Position numbers and translations under genes: made by a program
Assembly (NCBI GenBank): GCA_002189035.1
Contig: CM007989.1
Location: 1,860,001 to 1,924,000 of the forward strand
Direction of reading: 5' to 3'
DNA: 64,000 nt
Source of the DNA: Utricularia gibba
Lineage: Eukaryota > Streptophyta > Magnoliopsida > Lamiales > Lentibulariaceae
Shown here: piece by piece, positions 14,648-25,732 of the stretch
Numbering within the stretch: the stretch's first letter is position 1
Layout: each line of letters starts with the position of its first letter
Notes under the pieces: generated by a model
What the model saw: the letters and a program-made list of their open reading frames with translations, nothing else
Told to the model about the DNA's origin: nothing
The model's database searches: none

Positions 14648-15470
14648 TCCGACGACGAAGAAAACGAAGCACGAATCAGTATCAATACATAAAACGGAAA
14701 AGAGAGAAGCCCATGAGCATATTTAAGGAGAAGAAGTGGATGCATCACGCGGAGGGAGGAAGAGGAAATTGCTTGCGAGTTGGGGAAGGCGCCGAACGGA
14801 GAAGTCAAAGTCAACGTTCTCCGTCCGACTCGTTCACGTTCATTCATCAACTGCTTAAAAAAAACGGTTTTTTTAAATAAATATATAATTATTATCAGCT
14901 TTTATCCATTTTTGAAATAATAATTATTATTATTATTAAGGTCTCATGAGTCTGATAAATCCGACACGTGGATATGACTGGATTATGAAGTTATTTTGGC
15001 ACATGTTTGAAAATAAAAACCGGATGTAGGTTTTGTGTTGATCCAATTAACCCGAATCGGAACCTGAGTCGATATACTTTAGTTTACTATTATACTATAC
15101 ATTGAAAGACTATTTCTATTATTATAGAGATATTTTAATTATCTTTCTTTTTTAATTCCTAGGGTCAATATTTTCTGATCAATATTCATTTTAATATCTA
15201 TTTTGAATTTTATATACGTATATTGAATATTCGGAACAATTTTTTTCAAAAAAAAAAAAAAGGCACGTGCAGATTTGGGATATCCCGTTGCTGACCATGG
15301 GACTGGGTCGCCTTCATTTTCGCCGCCGCCAATCAAAAAATTCGCCATATAATCCTTAAAAAAAGATATATTAAAATAAACGAAATAAAAAAGAAAGACA
15401 GAGATAATATTTAGTTGACCGGTAAAATAGCAAAAATAATAATAAAAAAAGAATACCGGTTTCCATAACT
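14648..15470. other. spacer between PPR 3' end and CDPK promoter
   Basis: The part near 14650-14830 is the leader and promoter of the minus-strand CDPK, with an AT-rich TTAAATAT-like element around 14718-14728 on that strand. From 14870 to 15270 the sequence is AT-rich. No gene was seen. Confidence 0.4.
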
Positions 15471-17524
15471 TCACCAGTAGTCACCACACGAGCATTTCCC
15501 GTTGACAAAAAGATGGAAACGGTTCGTGTCTCGAACAAGGATTTCTCTCCTGGTCAGGCTGGAGATGAGTTTGATCGCCGTATGGCAGTCGCCGCAGACT
15601 CGGAGATTCTTCACTATTCTGATCACGGCGTCAGGATGGGTGGTGATGAGTCCGAAGGCAAGGGCCAGTTTCTCACTGTGGCACCCCAGGAGGTGTTCCT
15701 TTTCCTCCTCTTCGATGTTGAAGAGCACGTATTCTGTTGTTGGGACGTACCCGGCTTCTCTGATCTTCTTCTCCAGCTCGAAGAGCTTCCTGTAAATGCT
15801 GTCCGACATTGGATGAGTGGTGTCGCCCACTAGGAATTCGTGAACCACGCCGTTCACCTCAATCCAACTGTATCCTTTAACCTTCAGGATGCCTCTCTGT
15901 GTCATGATCGACCTGATGCTCTCTGACTCGTGCCATTTCTGGTTGGATGAGTAGATGTTTGATAGAAGGACCAAGTTTGCTGAGTTCTCGGGCTCTATTT
16001 CAATCAGCTGTTCAAGGACAAGCTCAGCTAGTTGCGTGTTCTTGTGCAGACGGCATCCTCCCAGCAGAGCTCCCCAGACAATGGAGTTTGCCTTCATTGG
16101 CATGGATTTGATCAGTCCAAGGGCTTCATCTAACTTACCAGCTCGAGCGAGTAGATCAACCATGGCCCCGTAGTGCTCGATTGTTTGAGGAACGGAGTAA
16201 CAGGAACTCATACTGTGAAAGTACCGATGCCCATCATCCACGAGACCAGCATGAGTGCAGCCACACAGCAAGCCCAGAAAGGTGTTCTTGTCAGGCTTGA
16301 AACCATGTTTCTCAACCAGACCAAAGCAACTAAATGCGGCGTATACATGGCCGGTCATGGCTAGCCCAGATATGATGGCATTGAGGATTACAACATCCAA
16401 TTCTTTCATTTGATTAAAGATATCCAACGCAAGGGCTATTTTCCCACATTTGGTGTACATGTCAATCAAGGCGGTTCCCAAGACCGGATTCGAGAACAGT
16501 TCGGATTTTTCAATCATGCTGCTTGCCCTTTCTCCAAGCTCCAGAGCCCCAGAGTGGCACAGGAGGAGAGCACCCCAACCATGACATAGCAATCAGGTCT
16601 CATGTTCTGCTCTTGCATCTGACGAAACGTTTCTAAAGCCTCCTTAGGATACCCATTGGCAGCGTAACCCTGAACCATTGTCCCCCATGTAACTATATCC
16701 CTTTCTCGCATTTCTTCAAACACCACACGAGCATTTTCAATGCTCCCACACTTGGAATACATATCTACTAAAGCTGTATTCACAAAGACATTCCTCATTC
16801 CTGTGGAGGTGATAAAGTCATGGATCCCCTGGCCAGCCGCTAAATCTCCAAGCTGACTGCAAGCGGATAGAACCCGAACGAGAGTGAAGCTGTCGGGCTT
16901 CAAGTCCATGGCAAGTGAATCCTTGAATAAATCAATCACCTCCCTAAATCTTCGAGCCGCAATATAACCACCCATTAATGCCGTCCAAGAAACAACATTC
17001 TTAACAGGCATATCAACAAACACTTTTTGTGCATCATCCAATCTCTCCAGTCTCGCATAAAATCCAACCAACCCTGTTTTCACAAAGACATCATCGTCGA
17101 AACCACCTTTAAGAATCAAAGAATGCACCTTAGCACCGACCTCAAAGTCCATGTTCCTGGTGCAGGACTTCAGAACGAAAGGGAACGTAAAATTGTTTGG
17201 CAGAAATCCATCTTTGCGCATCATGTCGAAGTAGTGTATTGACTGAGGATAGCAGCCACTGGAAACCAGCCCACGAATCATAGTGTTGTATAAGTAGAAA
17301 TTGGGTTCACGAGTGTGGGCAAACACAGTTACAGTGTAATTAGGGCGATTGAAATTGAAGGCAGATTTCAAGAACATGTTGATCAGGTAGTGGTCCTGGT
17401 GAAGGTAGGCTCTCATGAGCCGTCCATGAACCTGCTTAAGGTGAGTGAAGGCGCTGAAGCCTCGAACCAGAGCATCTCTGATCTCCTGCCACACCACCGG
17501 CGGAACTACCAGAAACGCCGCCAT
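15471..17524 (-). CDS. DYW-type pentatricopeptide repeat protein, one frame-breaking deletion
   Basis: This is a single-exon PPR gene. The N-terminal 330 residues hold PLS-type repeats (for example LYNTMIRGLVSSG, NVVSWTALMGGYIAA, IVTWGTMVQGYAANG). The C-terminal part has E/E+ motifs (GYSWIEVNGVVHEF) and a complete DYW domain with HSEKLALAFGL, CGDCHTAIK and the terminal CSCGDYW. DYW proteins bind organelle transcripts and carry cytidine deaminase activity for C-to-U editing. The frame breaks at the C run 16547-16550: the text reads CATLG, shifts, and resumes in the next frame with ALELGERASSMIEK. One added base gives a continuous 684-residue protein. The whole sequence resembles Arabidopsis At3g08820 as I recall it. 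The target site is unknown. Confidence 0.93.
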
Positions 17525-18961
17525 CCCCCTTGCTCATTTTCATCCTCTCATGCCAACTGGAACCCCTGTTTGTCTACAGTGCGCAAGTCTCTGAAACCGG
17601 TTAAATGAATCACACATGTAAAACCAGAAGAATTCAAAGCAACCTTAGCGCTCACTTTTCAGTGATACGAGTAAATGTAGTGGCTAATGCGAATCCCTCG
17701 AAAAAACAAACAACTATCAGAAATTGCCGAAGAAGAATCCAAGAAACTTCCTCCACCACGATCATTTCAGAACTTTTGAGTCAGGCATTTCGTCGAACAC
17801 CCACCAGTAATTGACAAAATTTCAAGTCATCCACAACAGGTAGAAAAGAGAGCATCTGGCCACAGGATTCTGATTAGTGAACACCACCAAAAATGATCAA
17901 ACGAAGAAAACAGAAAACTTGTCAAGGCCGCGTCTCCCCCTCAGCAAATTTCGAACTCGGACCGCCAAATGGAGGAGGCGCGGTCAAGGTAATCCAACAA
18001 CGATCGAGTCTCGTACACCTAATTTACATACTATATTTATATTATTTATTTTTTTAAAACTAATTTTATCTTTATTTTTTTCTTGCAATTATATTAAACA
18101 AAAAAAATGCTTGAATAATGCAATTCAACAATATAATGAATGCTGTTTTTATTATTGCCATTCTTACCTTCCTTAATGATGCACATGATCGAAAAATGTT
18201 GTTAATTATTATATCCGATTATCAAAAAATGATATAATTTATTAATGATAATATAAACTATTTTCAAATATCTTAGAGTATATATAATTATTAAAAACAT
18301 TGAATAGGTAAACAAGTCTATTTGTATTAGTTTAAACTTTAAACTTTAAATCATCAAATATATTGATATATTTTATTCATAATTATTGATAGTTTATAAA
18401 ATATAATTAACCAATAATTTCTATACTAAACATTCAATCTATTTGAACTATTTAACATTTATTTGATTTTAAATAATTCAAAATACAATATATGAAATGA
18501 TTTTTGTAACGCTTGACTTTAAATGACATCTCTTATGTAAGAATTTATGATCACATCCATATCTAATGTTAATTTTACAATAGATGCATGCTCCTATCAT
18601 ATCATATTTTCGAAGAATTCCGAAAAATATTCAAATTCTTGCATTCTATCAAAGTACGATGAAATTATATTTTTAATTTGTATTTTGAAATAAGCCCATA
18701 GATTTCATCTTGACATTATGGGTAGGTGACACTATCCGAGTTAATAAAGTTCATTTCAATGTTTAAATTCAAATTGGATTGGTATCTAGCGTTGAATGGG
18801 TCCAGGTTCAACCCTCCTCCCGGGTTATTCGAGGAATGGAGAGTACGGTCTGTAATTTGGTTCTTTTTTAATTAATGGAATATCCTATTAATTCAAAATG
18901 AGGCTTCCGCTTGTTGAGTGAGAGTCCTTGGGTTACCCTAGTGTAGGAACTAGGCAAGTAG
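17525..18961. other. spacer, AT-rich from about 18010
   Basis: The first 450 bases are the promoter side of the PPR gene. From 18010 to about 18900 the sequence is very AT-rich with no coding signal. The tryptophan synthase promoter must lie near its right end, but I see no clean TATA box. Confidence 0.4.
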
Positions 18962-18976
18962 ATGATCAGTCTACAA

Positions 18977-20900
18977 ATGGCATTATCGTTGTCCTCCTCC
19001 TCCTCCTCCTCCACGACGCGCACCGGCGGCCACTTGCATCGCTACTCGCCGTCTTCGTCCTATTTGCCCATCGGATTTGCTGGCTATTTGCGCTCTCGTC
19101 GATTCAAGCCGCGGCGGTCGTCCTCCATTTGTTGCGTTCTTGCGGAGAAGATGCCCATGGCTGACGGGAATTTGGGTCTGCAGAGGCCGGATGCATTTGG
19201 GAGATTCGGGAAATTTGGTGGAAAGTATGTGCCGGAAACCCTGATGCACGCGCTGACGGAGCTTGAGGAGGCCTTCAAAGCCCTTGCCACCGACCAAGAT
19301 TTTCAGGTTCATTTATTTCTTCCATTCGCGTTATGGATTGGGATTGCACGGCTGGGGTGTTTCTAAAAGTTATCATTTTTGTTTATTCTGATCATACGTT
19401 TGTTTTCACGGATTCCCTGTGCTAAAATTGCAGTTTTTTTCCCTTTCTACCATGTGATTTCTTCAAAAAACTGGAAAGGGGATTATCCTGATGTGTTTAG
19501 AGGTTTAGATTATCCGAGATTTTTAGACTAGTGCTTCCATCTTGCTCACTTTGGAAATGCGGCTTTTAATTTTTGCATCATCTAAATTGCAGAGGGAGCT
19601 AGACGGGATACTAAAAGACTACGTTGGAAGGGAAAGTCCGCTTTACTTTGCTGAACGTCTTACTGAGCACTACAGACGTCCTGATGGAACTGGGCCACAC
19701 ATCTATCTTAAAAGAGAAGACCTTAATCACACGGGTGCCCACAAAATCAACAATGCTGTAGCTCAAGCATTGCTTGCCAAGCGTTTGGGTAAGCGTCGAA
19801 TTATAGCAGAAACTGGAGCTGGTCAACATGGTGTTGCCACAGCAACTGTCTGTGCTCGGTTCGGCTTGCAGTGTATCATATACATGGGTGCACAAGATAT
19901 GGAGAGACAAGCTCTTAATGTCTTCAGAATGCGGCTTCTAGGTGCTGAGGTCGGCTTTTACTTAACAGGGTTTATTTCTTGTGGTTCCTGTTCTTGAGCT
20001 ATCACCAGATTTATTTTTCCTTGGGTGTAGGTGAGAGCAGTTCACTCTGGGACAGCCACGCTTAAGGATGCTACATCTGAGGCTATACGAGATTGGGTGA
20101 CTAATGTGGAGACAACGCATTACATTCTTGGTTCTGTTGCAGGCCCACATCCTTATCCCATGATGGTAAGAGAATTCCATGCCGTAATTGGAAAAGAAAC
20201 AAGGAAACAAGCATTAGAGAAGTGGGGTGGGAAACCTGATGTTCTGGTGGCTTGTGTTGGGGGAGGTTCAAATGCAATGGGCCTCTTCCATGAGTTTGTT
20301 GATGACAAAGATGTTAGATTGATTGGTGTTGAGGCTGCGGGGCTGGGCATAGACAGTGGTAGGCATGCTGCAACTTTGACCATGGGAGAGATTGGAGTCC
20401 TCCATGGAGCAATGAGCTACCTATTACAGGATGACGATGGTCAAATAATTGAACCGCATTCTATTAGTGCTGGGTAAGACATCGAAATAAAAAATATATA
20501 TATATATCGCTTTTCATTTCATTCTCTTGAGAAATCTTAATCGTTTCTGCGGCTCACTAGACTGGATTACCCTGGAGTCGGCCCTGAGCATAGCTTTCTC
20601 AAAGACATTGGGCGCGCAGAGTATTACAGTATCACTGACGCTGAGGCATTAGAAGGTAAGCCTCCTTAAATATTAAGAGTTTCATGTGTGTATCTGAATG
20701 CAAGAAAATCCTTTGTATTCATAGGTTTTAAGAGATTGTCAAGGCTTGAAGGCATAATTCCTGCACTGGAAACCTCCCATGCCATAGCTTATCTTGAGAA
20801 ACTATGCCCAAATCTTCCTGATGGGACGAAGGTTGTTCTCAACTGCAGCGGCAGAGGAGATAAAGATGTGCAGACGGCCATCAAACATCTTAACATTTGA
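18977..20900 (+). CDS. TSB: tryptophan synthase beta chain, chloroplast
   Basis: The enzyme joins indole and serine to tryptophan using pyridoxal phosphate, with the alpha subunit, in plastids. Exons: 18977-19306, 19593-19949, 20031-20473, 20561-20655, 20725-20900, giving 466 residues. The Ser/Arg-rich first ~60 residues are a transit peptide. The mature part starts near [20 protein letters not shown]. The PLP lysine lies in [10 protein letters not shown] (Lys161), the phosphate loop is GGGSNAMG, and GAGQHG and SGRGDKD are intact. An in-frame ATG at 18962 would add five residues; I prefer 18977 because it opens MALSLSSSS, a typical transit start. A G5 run at 20259-20263 is in frame, unlike runs in several neighbouring genes. 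A polyadenylation-like AATAAA lies at 20973-20978. Confidence 0.96.
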
Positions 20901-22440
20901 GGGAGTAGGAGTTCATCACTTTTCCTCCTTTGTGTTTTTCTGTTCACACCTGTTGGATTTGGACACTACAGTAATAAAACGCTGATCTTATATCAATAAG
21001 CAAAGATAGGTTCTGCGTTGTATTCTTCCTGAACAGTCAAATTTGCAGTATATCATCTAAAACGTGAGTTTGATAGTTCATGGGAAAATGAAGAACAGGG
21101 AATTGGATCTGAATCCAAGATTCAAGAACCGTGGTGCTAAATCTTGCTTGTTTTTTGTTCTTTGTCCAATGCTTATAAACGGTGTTCTTTTGTTATTGTG
21201 CCTGCTGTGTGCATTCAAAGGAATTGCATCTTCTCCCGTTTAATTTCATATATATATATATGAAAAAATCGATCATTTTTATTATTAATTTTTTATTTGA
21301 AAAAAATAATCAGAATGGTAATTATGTAGGCAGCAAGGTTTTGATTACATGGGCGAGAATTTTTATTTAAAGAATTAATTAATTTATAATGAGGCTGTTA
21401 TATTTAAAATAAATGTTTAGACATGGAAAAAAATTCCCAGTCATTATGCGTTTTTTTTAATTACAAGGACTTATGGGGACGTATTATGGAGTTGCACGTG
21501 GAAAGTTGAATCACGCCTCTCAAATCCGGTGTTCATTACGGAAATACGAAATTCTGAATAAACAAAAGAATTGTGTTGAAAAAATAAGCAAAAACAAGAG
21601 AATATGAATCTTCTAGAAGGTCCCACGATTGTCGCACCAACTTGAGAAATCTTCTAGTTGACGAGTCCGAGAGACATCGGACTTCTTCATTAAAGACAGC
21701 CCAAATCACGTATAAAATTCTTTTTTTTACTGATAAAAAACGTATAAAAATCATTTTTTTTCTTAACAAACTGGCAAAAAAGAATTGAAAATATTTGATA
21801 AATATGATTAAATGGGTTTAGAATAGAAATAATTTGTTGTACCGTATTTTGTTTGTTGGTTTTAAATAAATTTATAATCGAAAAAAGAGAATTATTTTAA
21901 CATACATTTCCCTTAACTTATCCAATATTACAAACCAAACTTCATATAAAAAATTAATCATTTTAAATTATTTTAGAAATAAATTAAACATTTTTTCTAA
22001 TTTGATACGGTGTTATGATTTAACTAAAAGGATAATGCATAATGTTTGCCATCCGAATTATCAGAAAATGTACAATTTATAAATTATCAATATATATGTA
22101 TTCGGCATATCAATATATTTTAGTAATCTAAATTAGTGAGAGCATATTATTTATTTAATATTCTGAATAACAATAAAAGGTAATTATCATTCAAATTTTA
22201 TATTAAAAACTAGTTATTTTTTACAATTAAAAATAATAAAAAAAGGGCCACGCAGCACTGCAGATTTGTGGAGTAAATGGAGTATCGAAGTGGAGGTAGA
22301 GGCGTGAAGAGCAAGATTGTACGGTGTCAATGGGTGCAGTACTTGCTGTAAGAACTAGTTTGACCTTATCACAATAATATCTTGGAAAAAGAGTCCACTT
22401 AATTAATCTACAGAGATCAGGCTGATTCAGGATATCTCTG
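20901..22440. other. long AT-rich spacer
   Basis: After the 3' region of the tryptophan synthase gene, the sequence from 21240 to 22240 is low-complexity and AT-rich, with a TATATATATATA stretch near 21250. No gene or element ends were recognised. Confidence 0.4.
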
Positions 22441-22850
22441 CCGATTCCCAGAACACAACAACACAATCCAGATGGAGTTTGTGAATGCCCAATGCAGCTC
22501 AAGTTCAGCCAGGCACTGGAGGAGGAGGAGGAGGAGGAGGAGTTGGTATATGGATTGGATTGGATTTGTGGGCACAGGTTGCCAGCAGTGTGCATGGATT
22601 TTGGATGCATTTACGAGATCTGAAGAATCCCAGGTGGAAAGAAGATATATCATCATTGAATTCCTGTAATAACTCACCAAATTTACTACATTTTTGTGTA
22701 GGAGATTTGGAGGATCTTGGTATTGCTGGTAATATCATCCAGGTTGACTCCCAACGCCATGGATTGAATGAGACAGCTTTGGGAGGTGCAACAGGGAAAG
22801 TTGACTCCCTGGGAAGAAGAGATGGTCAGCCACACAACAGTTAAGGGTTT
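22441..22850 (+). other. GC-richer island with a 119-codon frame, possible noncoding transcript
   Basis: A frame from 22485 to 22844 encodes a Gly run followed by a stretch with several Trp residues (WIGLDLWAQVASSVHGFW) and a polar tail. I recognise no family. The Gly run comes from a GGA microsatellite. The island stands out in composition from the AT-rich left flank, so it may belong to a transcript, but coding is doubtful. Confidence 0.25.
22518..22542 (+). repeat. (GGA)n microsatellite
   Basis: About eight GGA units in a row; they encode the Gly run of the frame at 22485-22844. Confidence 0.9.
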
Positions 22851-23590
22851 CAGACTACTGTTCACCCAGCCAGCAGATCCTTACCAGTCAAAACTTCTCA
22901 AGCCAACACACTGCTGCTGCTTGCTCCTTCTGCACAAATCCACTCCCCACTGCTGGTACTAAGTTCTTGGAAGGCCAATTCCGATGACAACATCATATGG
23001 GAACGTGGTCCACATCCAGGACTCCCTTCCTAGCCTAGAAACAACCTCCAAGAGTAGTAGTAGTAGTAGCAGCAGATAGAGGGTTCCATTCATAAATCAT
23101 CATCAACCCCTAGTTCTTCTTTCTGAGTTGATACTACTGATGCATTGATTTTGTGTCAAATCAAATGTGCAGTCTGGTAGCATGCGTTGGAGTGTGGGGG
23201 TTATCAAACAAGACAGTATTTGTCTGGATACAACAGTTTTGCTTATTACAGAGAAGGGTGAGAAAGAAAAGTGATGACCGGCTAGTTAATGAGTAGATAA
23301 TATGACAAGGGCGTAGAGAGGAGAGGAGGAGAATATAAAGTGAAGTAGGATAGTAAGTGTACGTTGATGGTAATTACCTGAGATTGAATCTTTGACCTGC
23401 TGCGGATATATCATTAATTCACTCACAATCAGTAGGTTGAGATTGTGTTGTTCCATGGAGATATGGAGGAGATCGGTATCAGTACCTTAAGCGCAAGGGC
23501 ACACCATTGAAACCAACCCCTATTCCCATCCCAAAACGCACAGTGCCAGTAGTCATTAATTGGATTGGACCTATCCTGCTTCTGGTGCAC
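22851..23590. other. upstream region of the SOFL-like gene
   Basis: No coding frame of note. A short (AGT)n run lies at about 23052-23070. The region contains pyrimidine- and purine-rich patches and ends at the TATA box below. Confidence 0.4.
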
Positions 23591-23598
23591 TATAAATA
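23591..23598 (+). promoter_or_regulatory. TATA box of SOFL-like gene
   Basis: TATAAATA lies 106 bases before the ATG at 23697, a normal distance for a plant gene with a leader of about 75 bases. Confidence 0.65.
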
Positions 23599-23696
23599 TG
23601 GGGGCTCCCCTCCCATTTCGTCACCGCATCTCGTCTTCTCATTGTTCTGCACAGCAGCACCTGCAGTCAGATTTCGTTTCGTCTCCATCTCAGCTC

Positions 23697-24212
23697 ATGG
23701 GTAGCTACAAGTCAATGGGAGAAAGCGGGTGGACGTACTACATTCAGGACGACCACAGCAACTTCTCTTCTGATTTCGAGAGCCCCTCTCTCGTCTCCGA
23801 CGCCGGCACCTCGAAGAAGAAGCTGGCCAAGGGCGCCAAAGGCAGAAACGTGGGCGGTTCGACGCCGCATATGGTAGGGAATCAGAACGGTTACAAGCAG
23901 AGGGATAACTTCGATCTGGAGGACACTGCCAGCTCCCCCATCACCAGCCCCAAGGTTGTCTCCCACTCCTGATAACCCAACACCAGTACTCCCTTTTTTC
24001 ATCTGCTATCTAACTCTTTTCCACTTTCTTCGACTTATCAGGAGCTCCCTCGCCAGAATCACCCTTTCAGCTATCAACACTCTGCGGTATGCGCTTGAAT
24101 CCTATCGAACAAACATTGCTACCTCGCCCATTAGTAGCTGACGCTGACGTTGAGATTGAATTCCGTTTTGATGCAGGTGAACATGAAGAAGAAGACGGGT
24201 CGTCACTACTGA
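23697..24212 (+). CDS. SOB FIVE-LIKE (SOFL)-related small protein
   Basis: Three exons can be joined: 23697-23954, 24042-24086 (45 bases) and 24177-24212, all in phase, giving 112 residues. The product carries ESGWTYYIQDD near the N-terminus, SLVSDAGTSKKK in the middle and DLEDTASSPITSPK further on. These resemble the SGWTxYI and SDASS-type motifs and a DTASSP segment that I recall from SOFL proteins, small plant proteins linked to cytokinin responses. The tail is basic (NMKKKTGRH). No signal peptide or membrane span is visible. The 45-base middle exon is inferred from its splice sites and open phase; skipping it would also keep the frame, so it could be alternative. Confidence 0.65.
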
Positions 24213-25732
24213 GAAATGGGCGATCATTGCTGCATTTTTTCTTGGTGCCACACAAGACAGCAACAATGAGGATCGTGTTCTGAGCTCCGAGTTGGGAATC
24301 CACATCTCCTGCATAGAATTCATTGATACAACCCACCGGCATAGAAGAATAGATAGGCAGACAAGACACATAGATAGCTAGAGAGAGAGAGATATATTTT
24401 ATTAGCCGCAAACATGTACTCCATCCACCCTAAAGCAACAGCATGTAATAGCTATGGTTATTACTATTATTACAAACGCCAGCCTTCTATTTTTCCTCAT
24501 TTTCCACTTCCAGAATTGGAAAGAATGCCATGAGGTGGCCATCATTAAAGAAATCCAACACCATTTTTTATTCTGAAAAATGATAATTTATACAGTATGT
24601 TTTTTATAATATCAAATACTGTCACACTTGTATATTTCTATGTTACATGTTATATTATATTATAACATTATTTTAAATATATTTAATTCACATATCTCAA
24701 GATGAAACATATAACCAAATTTATTATATTACTTATAAATGATATCTTTTATTTAATAACTGAATATATTATTTTAAATTAACTTTTGAATAAAATTACA
24801 AATAAAGATAACTTCGTAATTTTGGACGAGTTCTTTTATTTGAAATTGAAAAATGTAAAATCATGAGATTTGGACGTTCAAAGCGCGTGCAATATAAGTA
24901 TATGTTGTGACAAGTCCGGATTTCAAATTACACATAAAATTACCAATTTTCAAAACATAAATAAATGACGTATTTGTCATTTGCAATTGCCCATATTTCT
25001 TAATTTTATAATTTCTTATTGAATCGAATTCAAAAAATTATAGATTCAAATTGAATAGAATCTAATACCAGGTTCAAATCCGGATTTTAAAATACTTGGA
25101 ATGGGTGCAAGGCTGTTTTGCATAAAAGAGTAGCATAATTTGGTTTATTTGTCACTATTCGAAAAATGTCACGTTTTTAATACAAATGGTATTTTTTAAC
25201 ATAATTTTACTGGCCTTTTTTTAAGTGGGACTGGGCTGAATGATGATTTGGACCGGCCCAATAAAAGGATTGGGCCCAATGCATAGTGTATTTTCTCATC
25301 TGGGAGATGCTTTTAATTTATAGAGATTGGGCACCCGGTATATTAAGTACTTTATATTCTATAATGTGCTCTTAAATTTAAATACTAATTAATTGTGTAC
25401 CATGTTTTATTTAATAGGATATTAAGCAGCAGCGAAAACGGCGCTCTTTGAAGGGGCAAAAGAAAATCTATTATAATAATAATGATAATAATCAGAAATT
25501 ACATTACATTACAGACCCTGGAGTGCAGGGCAGTTAATGCAGCGGTAGCTCCAGTCATCGGCAGTCGGTAATGATCCTGAGGAGGAAGCAGATTGGTTGC
25601 CTTTTGCCTGAAGAATCTCTAGCGGCTGCCTGATTTACGTCTTTTTGGGATCTGGTGGATCCGAATCTCTGCTGATTTTGGGTTTAGGGCCTTTGCGTTT
25701 CCAGCTCTTGCTAGAGCTGTCGCCTGTTGATC
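24213..25732. other. spacer, AT-rich from 24540, then PDI leader
   Basis: From 24540 to 25430 the sequence is AT-rich without genes. The stretch 25430-25732 is more GC-rich and probably holds the 5' leader of the PDI gene. Confidence 0.4.

Noticed and set aside
25070-25090. GGTTCAAATCC, like a tRNA B box
   Set aside because: There is no A box, anticodon arm or acceptor stem in the AT-rich flanks.
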